Assembly: GCA_025677825.1 (NCBI GenBank) | Contig: JAIXMO010000047.1 | Coordinates: 62,001 to 126,000 of the forward strand | Source: Helicostylum pulchrum | Taxonomy: Eukaryota > Mucoromycota > Mucoromycetes > Mucorales > Mucoraceae | DNA length: 64,000 bases | Direction of reading: 5' to 3' | Shown: positions 1 through 10,103 of the stretch, in pieces | How positions within the stretch are numbered: position 1 is the stretch's first letter | How the letters are laid out: each line of letters starts with the position of its first letter | Notes under the pieces: model-generated | What the model was told of the DNA's origin: nothing | Seen by the model: the letters and a program-made list of their open reading frames with translations, nothing else | Database searches by the model: none | Translations under genes and position numbers: made by a program

Positions 1-1918
1 CTGTTGCTGTTGCTATTGTTGTGATGATCAAAAAGTAATTTTTATTTTGGGGGGAAAAGTACGCTATCCTCCCCAACCCCTCGCTGAAAAGCACCCCTCT
101 CTCTTTTTTTTTCATCTGCGCACTTTGCCGTCTGCTCAATTGTATACTTTTTTTTTTAACTACTGCACCGAAATATTTCGATATATACAACTACACTTTT
201 TTGTTTACAAAAAAAAAAAGGGTTGTTTTTTGTTACACGACTATGTAAACAACAATTCTTTTAATTGGGGTTAGAAGCATATCTCTCCCCCTTTTTGTGT
301 CACTTTTTCAAACGGACTTTAATCTGTATTTCCCTTGCATTGCATTTTATCGATCCAATAAATTGTTTTATCTTTTTTTTTTAAGGGCGAAGAAGGCGAC
401 ACGGAAGCACCGACTTATGCTGGTGAATTTTTCCCTCGTCATCGTTCAACACATAATTTCAATACTACGGTTGCTTGACGGTCGACGTATCCGTGTTCAC
501 CGACATGTTCGTGACAACAAAAATTACATCTTTAATACGGCGCGCCAAAAACTACTCTTTAATACGTTTTTATAACACAAACCCGCAACACGGTGAAGCG
601 TTTTATTACCAAAAAAATTATATTAAATCTCCCTTGCCATAACTTTGAATCTGCAAGCGCCCGCCGACTTCGACGTGAATGGTTTCATGAATTGATCCAA
701 AACAATTCTTTATTCCGTTTAAGATTCACACAGACTTTTTTTTTTTAGATTACTTGTTCGAGCAAAACAGTTTGATTGCCGTAAAAGGTCCCCTCCCCAC
801 GTTCCCTTTAATTAGGTACAATAACCTTGTTATGCAAATTATATAAAATAATAACGTGGAAAATATCTATCACTAGTTTTTATTTAAAAAAAATGTTAAT
901 AATCGAGGAACTATAATAAACTCATAATAGGCCACATCGCCTTAAGTAAAAAAAAAAAAAAATCAGTCGGGCAAAGGCCATGTGTTCATTCAATTGACAG
1001 CCAAAGTAACTTTTTCCTCTTTAAAATCTGTTCGATATAGGATCCAGATGGTGTCCAGTGGTATATTTTTTTTCCCTTCCATTTGCAATCGCACACACAA
1101 AGGTTTTCTGATAGAATTATATGTGCTATTATTTGTCGGCACACCACAATCGACATGTTTAAGATAGATCCTTTCACAAGACAGTCAGAAGTAAATTTAT
1201 ACTAGAAGCATATAGCGAGCTCCTAACTGTAACCGGGGCTCTTTAACTAAACTTCCTGTTTTATGGTATGGTAAACTTGGCATAGAGATGTAGTCTAACA
1301 AAGACTTTTTTTTATGTTGTATTTCCGACCTTGTATCTTCATGAGAGTTTCAATGTTAGATAATTCTCGCTAGCCTATACTCGACGGTTTCTTTAGGAAA
1401 ACCCATGCCCTTTTGTACGAACGTAAAGAAAACGAAAATGCTATATATAAAAAAATGGCAGAATAAATACCGCTTAGTGATAATTGAATCATTTTTATGT
1501 TACACTTGCTGTTCAAAAAAAAAACACTGACATTTTTGCCAAGCGCCTGCTTCACTTTAAGGTTTTGTCTCATTCTAATCCAGATGCACCTTAGTATATA
1601 ATTCACCATCAGAAAAAAAAAATGTCTTTGGGCCTTTTATCCTTTTATCTATTTGCAGAACTTGTACACACACGTTCAAAAAATCCCGCAATTGCAGTTC
1701 CCATTTACGCTAGTAGACATTACAGAAAAAACCCGTATCACTTTTTTTTTATGTCAGACGAAATATGTCATTTGGGGCAAATGGTAACAACATGACGCAA
1801 TTTAACTAGGTTGTTTGGGAGATTCAAAACTTTGACACCGACCAAACCGTGGTATATATAAAAACTCTTCTTTTTTTTTTATCAAGGGTACTCCTAACAT
1901 TTATTTATATTTTATAGT
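1..1918. other. AT-rich spacer with one coding-like relic
   Basis: No complete gene is visible. The stretch is AT-rich and full of T and A runs. The first 28 bases are CTG/TTG-rich and could be the edge of a Gln- or Ser-rich gene outside the window, but nothing can be assigned. Around 385-645 the composition becomes more GC-rich and two overlapping frames read like decayed coding sequence (a ~40-codon stretch from about 385, then about 50 codons ending at a stop near 642). The rest looks non-coding. Confidence 0.5.
1854..1864 (+). promoter_or_regulatory. TATA box of the 1919 gene
   Basis: The sequence TATATATAAAA lies about 55 bp upstream of the ATG at 1919, a usual distance for a TATA element in short-leader fungal genes. 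The call rests on motif and spacing only. Confidence 0.5.
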
Positions 1919-2275
1919 ATGCTCAAGTCTACACTTTTAACAGCCTGTGCTCTTTTCGCTGGAGTTTCAGCTAAACTCGGTATCACTATTCCCGACGCCG
2001 ATTCCGTATGGTATACAGGCGAGACGGGAGTGATTGAATGGAACTCTACAGCTGCCGAATTTGGTGTTTCATGTGATATCCAATTAATCGACGTCCTTAC
2101 AGAAGAGGTAGCGCTTAATCTGACAAACACTTCTATCCCTTGTTCTATAAATACATACAATACTACAATTGCAATGCCTGAATTTACGCACCAAGATTTC
2201 CTTGTACGTATCGGTGTTCCTCATAATTCTTCTACATGGTCTTATACTCAAGATTTTAAAATTCTCAACAAATAA
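1919..2275 (+). CDS. small secreted protein, Kre9/Knh1-like Ig-like domain
   Basis: Single exon, 118 aa. Residues 1-18 are a clear signal peptide ending VSA, so the protein enters the secretory route. The remainder is one beta-rich domain with the pattern of the Kre9/Knh1-type N-terminal domain of fungal wall proteins: a short strand, an SVWYTGE-type turn followed by IEW, then a paired-strand C-terminal half (FLVRIGV ... YTQDFKI). Several N-x-S/T sequons are present, and two cysteines could form a disulphide. There is no hydrophobic C-terminus, so no GPI signal; the protein should be soluble or wall-bound. A TATA box lies just upstream. The gene faces the related gene at 2429-3083 tail to tail, which suggests an old local duplication. 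The domain family is recognised by pattern, not by search. Confidence 0.8.
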   Translation: MLKSTLLTACALFAGVSAKLGITIPDADSVWYTGETGVIEWNSTAAEFGVSCDIQLIDVLTEEVALNLTNTSIPCSINTYNTTIAMPEFTHQDFLVRIGVPHNSSTWSYTQDFKILNK

Positions 2276-2428
2276 ATAAATAAAAAAGAGAACTATATAT
2301 TTTATTTTATTTTAAAAGGTTTTAGATGTTGCAATTTTGAATGGAGGAGAGTATGTCTCTTGTCTAAAAAAAAAAAATACAATGAAAATTAGTAAAAATA
2401 GATTTTTTATATATATATAATTTGGAGC

Positions 2429-3083
2429 TTACGATTTGCCCTTAACCTTGAAAGAGAATTCGAAAGCATAAGTACCATCGTGAAGGTACCCAGGTACAGT
2501 CCAGTCATAATAACCTTTGCTACCTTCACCTCTCAACGTAACATTAGTAGACTGCATAGAGTTAACGTCTTCACCTGTAATCACACGAATCAAAAACGGT
2601 CCATCGTAACCATTAATCCATGCTAATAATACATAAATTAGTTATTTAAATACATTGTATTTTTTACCATTAAAAAATTATTTTTTTTTACCAATTTTGG
2701 CTCTATGCATAATAATAAAAAAAAAGTTAGTTTAAAAACGTTTCCTTCATTTTAGGTACAACTTACGTTTGGCCTGTAACATAAGTGACACCGTCTTTAG
2801 GAGATTGAACATAGAATGGTATGAATCCTGGAGTATCGGTCTCCTCTTCTTGTTGCTGCTGCTGACGAGGAGACGTCTCTTGTTTCACTACAGGACTTGT
2901 ACCTTGAATAACATCTGGGGTAGCAGCACGATAATTAGCAGCAGGATTTTGCTCAGATGCTGAATTTGCCTGTCTACTCGTATTAGAAGTCGCAGTAGAG
3001 CTCATATCTGTAGCTCCTGGAACGGCGGCAGCAAACACAGACGCAACACTGGCAATAGCAAAGAAAAGGCTAGTAGTCTTCAT
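2429..3083 (-). CDS. secreted Kre9/Knh1-like protein, spliced
   Basis: Three exons on the minus strand: 3083-2767, 2702-2692 (only 11 nt) and 2622-2429. Introns are 64 and 69 nt with GTAAGT/GTAAAA donors. The joined reading frame gives 173 aa. Residues 1-18 form a signal peptide; residues about 20-90 are a Ser/Thr/Gln-rich linker with a run of five Gln; the last ~80 residues form the Ig-like domain, recognisable by SPKDGVTYVTGQTAKIAW and a closing YAFEFSFKVKGKS. Skipping the 11-nt exon would lose the TAKIA core strand and break the frame, which supports it. It is a longer paralogue of the convergent gene at 1919. Likely role: cell-wall glucan assembly or wall structure, inferred from the Kre9/Knh1 family. 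Confidence 0.8.
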
Positions 3084-3150
3084 GTGATTTATATATAATT
3101 ATTTATTTATATTGAAAAAAAGCAAAAAAAAAAAAAGCAAAATAGTACTT

Positions 3151-3160
3151 TGTATTTATA
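3151..3160 (-). promoter_or_regulatory. TATA box of the 2429-3083 gene
   Basis: On the minus strand the sequence reads TATAAATACA about 70 bp before the ATG at 3083. Motif and spacing only. Confidence 0.45.
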
Positions 3161-3245
3161 GACAATTTGATGTATCTCTATATATCTCCTACTCTTTTAC
3201 CTCCTATTTTGCCTTTATCTCTTTAATAACTCCCCCCCTGCGTGT

Positions 3246-3446
3246 TTAAATCTCCATGGGATTTGGCTTCCATTCAGTCTTTTCGGATTTTTTAGTCTTT
3301 TTTAAATTGAACTGTACAGTGGCGTCGAAATCGAATTCTTCAGGTACAGTAATAAGTTCCTGTGGTGGTTTATCATGAACCCAGTCGTCTGCAAATATTG
3401 GTAAGAAAGATTTCTCCCAATGAACGTAATCAAATGCGCTATCCAT
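3246..3446 (-). CDS. small acidic hypothetical protein
   Basis: Open frame of 66 codons starting MDSAFDYVHWEKSF and ending KPNPMEI. It is rich in aromatic, Asp, Glu and Pro residues with a Lys-rich stretch near the C-terminus. That balanced composition is unlike the Lys/Phe/Asn-rich translations of non-coding frames here. No signal peptide, membrane segment or known motif is seen. The tract at 3502-3600 upstream is a plausible promoter region. It could be a complete small protein or one exon of a larger gene; I do not recognise it. Confidence 0.4.
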   Translation of the reverse strand: MDSAFDYVHWEKSFLPIFADDWVHDKPPQELITVPEEFDFDATVQFNLKKTKKSEKTEWKPNPMEI

Positions 3447-4077
3447 ATGTTATTAAGAAATGAAAGGGGGTGTTTCATGCAGGGAGAAAGAGCCAATGGA
3501 TTATAGAAGAAAAAAAAAGTGACTGGGGACTTTTTTCCGGCTCAAAATCTTCACCCCCTTTCAACCCTCATATAGCTATATAATTTGAAGGTCCGCTGAG
3601 AAGCGCCGGGCAGCAGGGACTCAATATAATTCAATTCTTCATGAAGGATAGCACACCCTCTTTTTCGTTATAGCCAAAGGTAATATACATAACGAGAAGG
3701 AGATTATTATAAGGATCATGTGATAGATGGATTGATGGATGGATGTATGTATTACTTTTTTTTCTGAAAAAAAAAGAACCAGAAAAAAAAAACCCAACAA
3801 GAAAAAAGAAGAAGAAAAAAAATTGCAACTTTCGAATGGAACAACAAACTACCAACAACATATATACATTTTTTTTTTTTTATATACAGCGTGATTGGAT
3901 TTGACATGAAAAAAAAAACACGATCGACTCATTTATAATATACATTTAGATTCAGTATAAAAACCTTCAACAAAAGCAACAAACCAACAACAAAGAACTC
4001 ATCTATCACATGAACCCTTCTTTCTTAAAAAGCAAATAGAACGTGTTTTAACATATTTTTTTTTTATTTAGCTACAA
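3447..4077. other. spacer and eL6 promoter region
   Basis: No gene seen. It contains purine-rich and T-rich tracts and a GATG/GGAT microrepeat near 3725-3745. A TATAAAAA element is at 3956-3963, about 115 bp before the ribosomal-protein ATG. The T-tract ending in ATTTAG just before 4078 looks like a splice acceptor, so a leader intron is possible, but no convincing donor was found. Confidence 0.5.
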
Positions 4078-4997
4078 ATGTCGCACGCACCTAGAAATAG
4101 CTTCATTGCTCCCGGCGTATCTCGCTACTCTCGTTCCGTTGCCTACGCCAAGAAGGCTGCCTACAAGCGTAAGCACGTTACTGTTGCTGCTGCTCCCAAG
4201 ACTGCCGTTACTGACAAGTCTATTGAGGTTAAGGGTGCCAAGAACGGCGGTAAGCGTACTGTCCCTGCCCAAAAGGCCTCTCGCTTCTACCCCGCTGAGG
4301 ATGTTCCCCAACCCAAGGTTGGTCGCAAGACTGCCAAGAAGACTGGTCTTCGTTCTACCATCACCCCCGGTACCGTCGCCATTCTTTTAGCTGGTCGTTA
4401 TAGCGGTAAGCGTGTCATCGTCTTGAAGCAACTCGATTCTGGTCTTCTCCTCGTCACCGGTCCCTTCAAGGTCAACGGTGTTCCCTTGAGACGTGTCAAC
4501 CAAGCTTATGTTATCGCTACCTCCACCAAGGTCGATATCTCTGCTGTCAAGGTAAATTTTTTACAATTTTTTTTATATAGAGAATAGTTTTACTAATGGT
4601 TGTTTTTAATTGTTTTATTAGATCGATGAAAAGTTCAACGATTCTTACTTCAAGAAGTCTGCCAAGACTGATAAGGCTTTCCTCGAAGGTCAAGAGGTAA
4701 ATTTGATGATAATATAGAGAGTGTAGTGGAATAGAGAAAATAGACATGAGAGATGAGGGGGAGAGAACATAGAGAAAAAAACAATACTGTTTTAAAAAAG
4801 AGATTAGTTTATTAACCATACTATTTGTTCGAATTTTGTAGAAGAAGGCTGCTTTCCCCGCTTCCAAGGCTGCTGACCAAAAGGTTGTTGATAAGGCTCT
4901 TCTCGAAGTTGTTGCCAAGACTCCTTTCCTCCGTCAATATCTTGTTTCTACCTTCGGTCTTAGCAAGGGTCAATTCCCTCACAACATGAAGTTCTAA
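4078..4997 (+). CDS. RPL6: 60S ribosomal protein eL6
   Basis: Three exons: 4078-4551, 4622-4696 and 4842-4997, giving 234 aa. Introns are 70 and 145 nt with GTAAAT donors. The protein is a large-subunit ribosomal protein of the eL6 family: a basic Ala/Lys-rich N-terminus, then the conserved KOW-like core ([53 protein letters not shown]), and a basic C-terminal helix ending [14 protein letters not shown]. Length lies between yeast (about 176) and animal (about 290) eL6 proteins. Codon use is strongly biased to GCC, AAG, CGT and CTC, unlike most neighbours, as expected for a very highly expressed gene. A TATA element at 3956-3963 is the likely promoter. Confidence 0.95.
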
Positions 4998-6365
4998 ATT
5001 AACCCTTTCCCATATTGTAATAAATGAGAAGTTTTTTTTAGTATAATAAAACAAATCAATATCTTTTTCTTGTATATATCTATGTCTGCAGAATGAACTC
5101 CTTCAGTTATGCGCTAACGCGCGCGCCATCATCTTTTTTTAAAGGGCATCAGGGAAATTATATTTTTTATATGACCGAGATAAAAGCAATTATCCCTTGA
5201 AAGTGTAATTAAAAAGCGAACCATAGAAAAAAAAGATCGACGTGTATACGTATAGTAACGGAAATTCGCTGTGTTCCAAATGTACAAACAAAAAAAAAGG
5301 GGGATGTGTGTTGAGGAATTATACACTAAAATAAAGTTTGAATGTAATTTGAGGGTGGCAAAAAGAGCGTTAAACTATAGATGTAAAGTAATATAATGTA
5401 CAATAACAGTTTAGTCTCCATCAGGGAAAAAGTGGTTAAAAATATACAGAAGTAAAAGAATTTCTTTTTGTATACCCCCTTTAGCACTCAATTATATACC
5501 ACGCTTTGACTTATTATATTTCAATTGTATTTTAAACAAGTCCAATGTTTATAAATCAAGATTTCAATACTTTTCTTCTCTCCTTCGCATGGATTCAATT
5601 GATAGTTATGAACTATATTAACTATATCCTTGCTGTCGGATTGCTACATTTTTAGCCATCTTGACATGCATCAAATATATGCACCCATCTAAAAAAAAAA
5701 TTATTTATATAATCATCTACTAACGCTACATCTCTTTTCTCCTAAACTATGACTTTTTTTTTTTTTTTTCGTAGTGAATCTGTATCTTTTTACGCAATTC
5801 GCTTTTTCTTCCTTTTTTTTTAAAAAAAAAAAGTAACTGAGTTTCTAATAATCCTATACAATTTGAATTTATCAAGTAAAAAGAGGTTATTACGGTTTAT
5901 AATATAAACTCTAGTATTTCGTCCTTTTTTCTTTTTTTTATAAAAAAAGCCCTTAGATAATTCGTTTCACACTGATTATTTTCCCCTCGTTCGCTGAGTG
6001 ATGGTTAGTAGTACATATACCTGGACTTGAATTACGCACTGTTCATGTCATGAATCAATTGGGCAAAAAAAAAAAAAAAAAAGTGAATACATGGATCACA
6101 TTATCAAACATCTAATAGCAAAAAAAGAAAAAGCTTTTTGCTTTAATTTTTGTTTAGTTTGAACTTATAAAACTTATTATCATGGGCAACTGATATTTAA
6201 TTTCTTTTGTTGTTATTATACGGAGATCGGTGAAAGAGGCTAAAAAAAAGGGAGATCAAAGTGTGCGTGTATGTGTAACAAAACAAAAAAAACTAGTAAA
6301 ACAAGTAGACGTGATCTATTTTTTTCTTTTTTTTTTCTTTTTTCTTTAAATTTTTTATTTTTGTT
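4998..6365. other. AT-rich intergenic spacer
   Basis: No gene, RNA or mobile element recognised. The stretch carries eL6 3' sequence (AATAAA-like signals around 5020-5050), then AT-rich DNA with A and T runs. Short open frames here have low-complexity translations and no coding character. Confidence 0.5.
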
Positions 6366-7855
6366 ATGGAACCATCCAATACTGCAGAAAGAACACGCTT
6401 GATACATGATAATGATCAACCAGTGAAATATTGTGACGAGGAGTTGCATAACACGACTGAAGGAGACGTTGCTGGCGTAACGAATCCGTATAAAAGGAGG
6501 GGTAAACCAGAGGACCAACCACTCACTAAGGTCCAGAAAATGCATCTCTTTCTTCTCGTCCTTACATTTCTCTCTACATGTGTTTACGTCGCCCTTACAA
6601 AGTCGTTGTATAAACCCTTTGAATTTGACCGTATCAATACCATCAATTCATTTGGTGACTCGTATACAACACGTTACTTGAACATGGACTCTCTCACCTA
6701 CGCATGTAGAAATTGTACCTCTGCTGGTGGTCCCAATTGGGTCATTTATCTTACCGATGCCACACGCTGGGTTAGTTGGGACTTTGCCTATAATTCAGCA
6801 CCTGTCAATAACTCCATTGTGAAACAGGTAAACTATTTTTTATGTGCTTTTTCTTTTTTCAGTTGTTAATGATTTATTCTATTATAGGTTCCAACGTAAA
6901 ATATAACATTTAAATCTGTATTACTGCTATACTAATGATGTACTATATATATAGAGTCACAGACGTCAGTACACAAATACGTAGTTTATACCCAAAGCTC
7001 TTCGTGTCACCTACAAAAAAAATCGCAAACATTATAGCGTCACAGTATGTCGATACAGTACGTACGCAACAGTCTACACTGACAACAATTTGGGTTGGAA
7101 TTAATGATATTGGCCTTACGCATGACTGGAACGACACCAATGCACTTGATATAGAAATCATGCAAAAATATCAAGTACTAATAGTAAAGTATACATTAAC
7201 TCCAAAAACACACACACACACAATGACCTAAACAACAACAAAAAAATTGTAGGACGAATTAATAGAAAGAGGAGTATACCAGTTTATGTTTATAAACGTT
7301 CCTCCTATCGATCGTGCTCCTAAGTGGAGTAATAAAAGTAACCAAAAAGTTATTAGATCTCGTGTTAAAGGTACAGTAGTAACAACGCAAGAAAAAAAAA
7401 CTCCCCTCCCCTTTACCTCTAACGAAAACGTATAGCTTATAATAGTAAATTAAAAACAATGATAAAGAATTTAAGAACAAGTCATTCGGCTGCAACTTTC
7501 TTTCAGTATAATGCATGGACTTTTTTTAATGACTTGATGGATCATGCAAAAGATTATAACATGACAGATATTGATACATTTTGTCCTGATTGGTAAAAAA
7601 AAAAAAATACATTATACTTTTTTTATATTACTCGTATATTTTTTACTAACAACATCAACAAAAAAGGTCTCATCCAGTAGAACGTAATTGTAAACCGATA
7701 GGAGAGTAAAGTATATAACGTATACTTTTTTTAAAAAATAGTATGTTAATTTTTATTTTTATTTTAGATACTTTTGGTTAAATAATCTTCATCCAACATT
7801 TCGCGTTCATCAACTTATGGCTCAAGATGTAGTAAAGTATCTCAGCAGTCAATAA
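6366..7855 (+). CDS. membrane-anchored GDSL/SGNH-family hydrolase
   Basis: Seven exons: 6366-6827, 6888-6895 (8 nt), 6955-7183, 7253-7370, 7436-7592, 7667-7705, 7768-7855; 366 aa with phase kept throughout. A cytosolic N-terminal tail is followed by one membrane segment (about residues 60-77), so it is probably a type II membrane protein with the enzyme on the lumenal or outer side. GDSL landmarks are present: FGDSYTT with the nucleophile Ser near residue 99, the GG and WVGIND blocks, FINVPPIDRAP, and a C-terminal LHPTFRVH block. The general class is ester or acetyl-ester hydrolysis, often on polysaccharide or lipid. The residue three before the catalytic His, normally Asp (DxxH), reads Asn here. 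Exact substrate unknown. Confidence 0.85.
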
Positions 7856-9372
7856 GAACACCTGTTTACATACCTTTTTTTTTTGTGCAAGTGTCCAACC
7901 TGCCAGAAATAGAAAGTCGTTAATTAATCGCACCTTTTTCTTGTCGATTTTTTATATTTTTTTTTACTTTTTTAAAATATTATCATGATGTTCTTAATAA
8001 AAATACCAAGTTTAAAGAGAATTGAATCATCCAAACAACTTTTTATTTTAGAGCAAAAATGTCACAGCGTTTTTTTTTATAGCCTTCTTGCTTGAAACAA
8101 GTTGAAACGGTATTTTTGATATTGTAACAACAAATTGTAGATATCCACGTAAAATATTTAAATAGATTACATGAGCAAATAATAAGCCCCCTATTTTATC
8201 ACGAAGTAGTGACCCTCAAACTATTATTTATTTGAGCACTTCTTGCTCAAATTTACTCTACCCGATGGTAATGCTGTGCTGATATATAGGCTCCTTTAAT
8301 AAAGGTACGTGAAAAGTAATACACCACGCTTTCTTTTCTAAGACGTGTAAATAGAAAATATAATCAAGTTTTTAAATAACTTTATTTTGAAGGCGGACCA
8401 ACAAGTGAGATCGGCCACATCAAACCGCTGCGGAGGTCTAGACTTGGCTGCAATACTTACGTTTTTCGGTATGTCTCTCGCTTGATTATAGCTAAGAAGG
8501 ATGTTTTCAAGAGACTTGCCCGATTTTCTTCTCGCCACAATTAAATCTTTTCCAGATTTGCTCAAAAAATTATATATTATACACCAACCACACACAATTC
8601 ATTCCTTTGAATATTTTTTCATCCTTCATTATTAACTATAAATAAAAGCATTTAACACTTTCTCAAACTGTGAGCTTAAATATTTTTAAAAAAAAGTTGC
8701 TGGCAACTTTATAGAACTGCTCATATGAATTGTCGAGGACTAATGTATTACAAGGCAACTGTACATTGCATAATTTAACAGTAAAGGTATCATTAGAAAG
8801 AACAACATGTGTATTAAACAGTTATTAATATAGTCTGGAATAAACATAGTTGGTAAAATTATCTTTCTCTTATAGATCAAATTATCGTTTTTCTAGAAAG
8901 ATATTTATTTAGATAATAGGAGTAAGTATAAAATAAACAAGACAGTAACGGAATGAGACTCTGTGTATTCTTTATTGTATATAGTGGAGTTATTCAAGGT
9001 AAAAACAATAGGGTTCCTTTTAGAACAATAGAATGTATTTGAGAATATTATATAGCAATGATACATCATTAGGATCAATATTAGCTATTATGCTATTATG
9101 CTATTATGCTATTATGCTATTATGCTATTGAAAAGAGGCATGTTTTTTTATTAATAGCTTTGTTTGCTAACGTGTAACTGTAGATGAGTGGGGGTATAAA
9201 AAATGATGCGATTATTACGTTTGGTTGTGCAATACTTTTTATTTATGTGCAAAGGTTGTTATAATAAAATAAGAAGAAGAAAAAGCCTATTATGTATGGT
9301 CTAAATGAAGTAAGTTCAACTCTGCGTTCTTGCCAAACACACCATACCAATCTTTGTGAAGTTCAAAATCCT
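7856..9372. other. spacer with possible gene relic
   Basis: No intact gene. AT-rich DNA. At 8301-8354 an intron-like segment (AAAG/GTACGTGA ... GTGTAAATAG) resembles one at 33537-33596, where broken gene copies lie. The minus strand between 8380 and 8545 reads partly like a decayed exon (for example RRKSGKSLENILLSYNQARD followed by a GTAAGT). A microsatellite lies at 9084-9129. Otherwise nothing is seen. Confidence 0.4.
9084..9129 (+). repeat. microsatellite (GCTATTAT)n
   Basis: Nearly six perfect head-to-tail copies of the 8-base unit GCTATTAT, directly visible. No link to a neighbouring gene. Confidence 0.9.
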
Positions 9373-10103
9373 TTAGGGGATGTTTTGGAGATGTTCAGAG
9401 ATATCTTCCTCCAAACGAGAGAACCATTCTTCAGATTTCCTAGCTAAATAACAAAGGGAGAACGGCAAAAGGAAACACAGTCCTTTGACGCCAAACACGC
9501 AGACGATATACAGGGCGCGGTAACCGATCTTCATCAAACGGCGATGCTTTTTTCTAACGATTTGCAAGCCTTTTATAGATCTAAAATGTGCAAGTTTTAG
9601 CTATTTTTATATAAAATGGTACCGTTTTTACCTACCTTTGATGTTACCATCTACTTGTTCCGGATGATTCTTTTCGACGTACTTCATTTGAGCAAAATAA
9701 TACAATGCGCCGGAAAGGGAATAGGCTTTGCCTACAAATGTCATTCTTATGCCGCAATTGTGCAAAGACAAATAGTTCTTGCACTTTTGTGTAAACATAA
9801 GAACGTCATCTGTAGGCTTCAACTGCTTTTCTGTTAAAGCCAACAGATCTACTTCCACTTTACGTTTCAATGTTTTCTTTTACTTCTTCTTTTTCTTTTC
9901 TAATTACAATTTCTTCTTCTTCTCCTTCTTCTTCTTCTTCTTCTTCTTCTTCTTCTTCTTCTTCATCATCATCATCCTTCCTTTTCTTGTCTGATGCCTC
10001 CACATCTATAAATATACATCTTTCTATATAGTATATTATGTTAGCGACGTCGATATACCATCTACGTCAATATTAACTTACTTAAGGAGGGCCTTTGCAT
10101 CAT
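9373..10103 (-). CDS. unknown acidic/membrane protein with apparent frameshift
   Basis: Minus strand. Proposed exons: 10103-10082 (22 nt, starts ATGATG, ends at a GTAAGT donor), 10005-9632 and 9580-9373. The N-terminal part is Lys/Asp then a long Glu run encoded by a (GAA)n tract, followed by a cytosolic-looking stretch (LLALTEKQLKPTDDVLMFTQ...), then one strong hydrophobic segment (ALYIVCVFGVKGLCFLLPF) near the C-terminus and an acidic tail. The acidic frame and the following LLALTEK frame differ by one base near 9866-9875. The cause may be a true frameshift, a slip or base-call error next to the repeat, or an unrecognised splice. Splicing of 9580/9632 preserves frame. I do not recognise the family. 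Confidence 0.45.
9912..9972 (-). repeat. (GAA)n trinucleotide tract inside the gene
   Basis: On the plus strand a near-pure TTC repeat followed by ATC units. On the coding strand it specifies consecutive Asp then Glu residues. Trinucleotide tracts of this kind change length readily, so protein length here is probably variable between isolates (inference). Confidence 0.85.

Noticed and set aside
6240..6545. Minus-strand 101-codon frame over the start of the GDSL gene
   Set aside because: It is antisense to a well-supported exon and its composition follows the T/A tracts.
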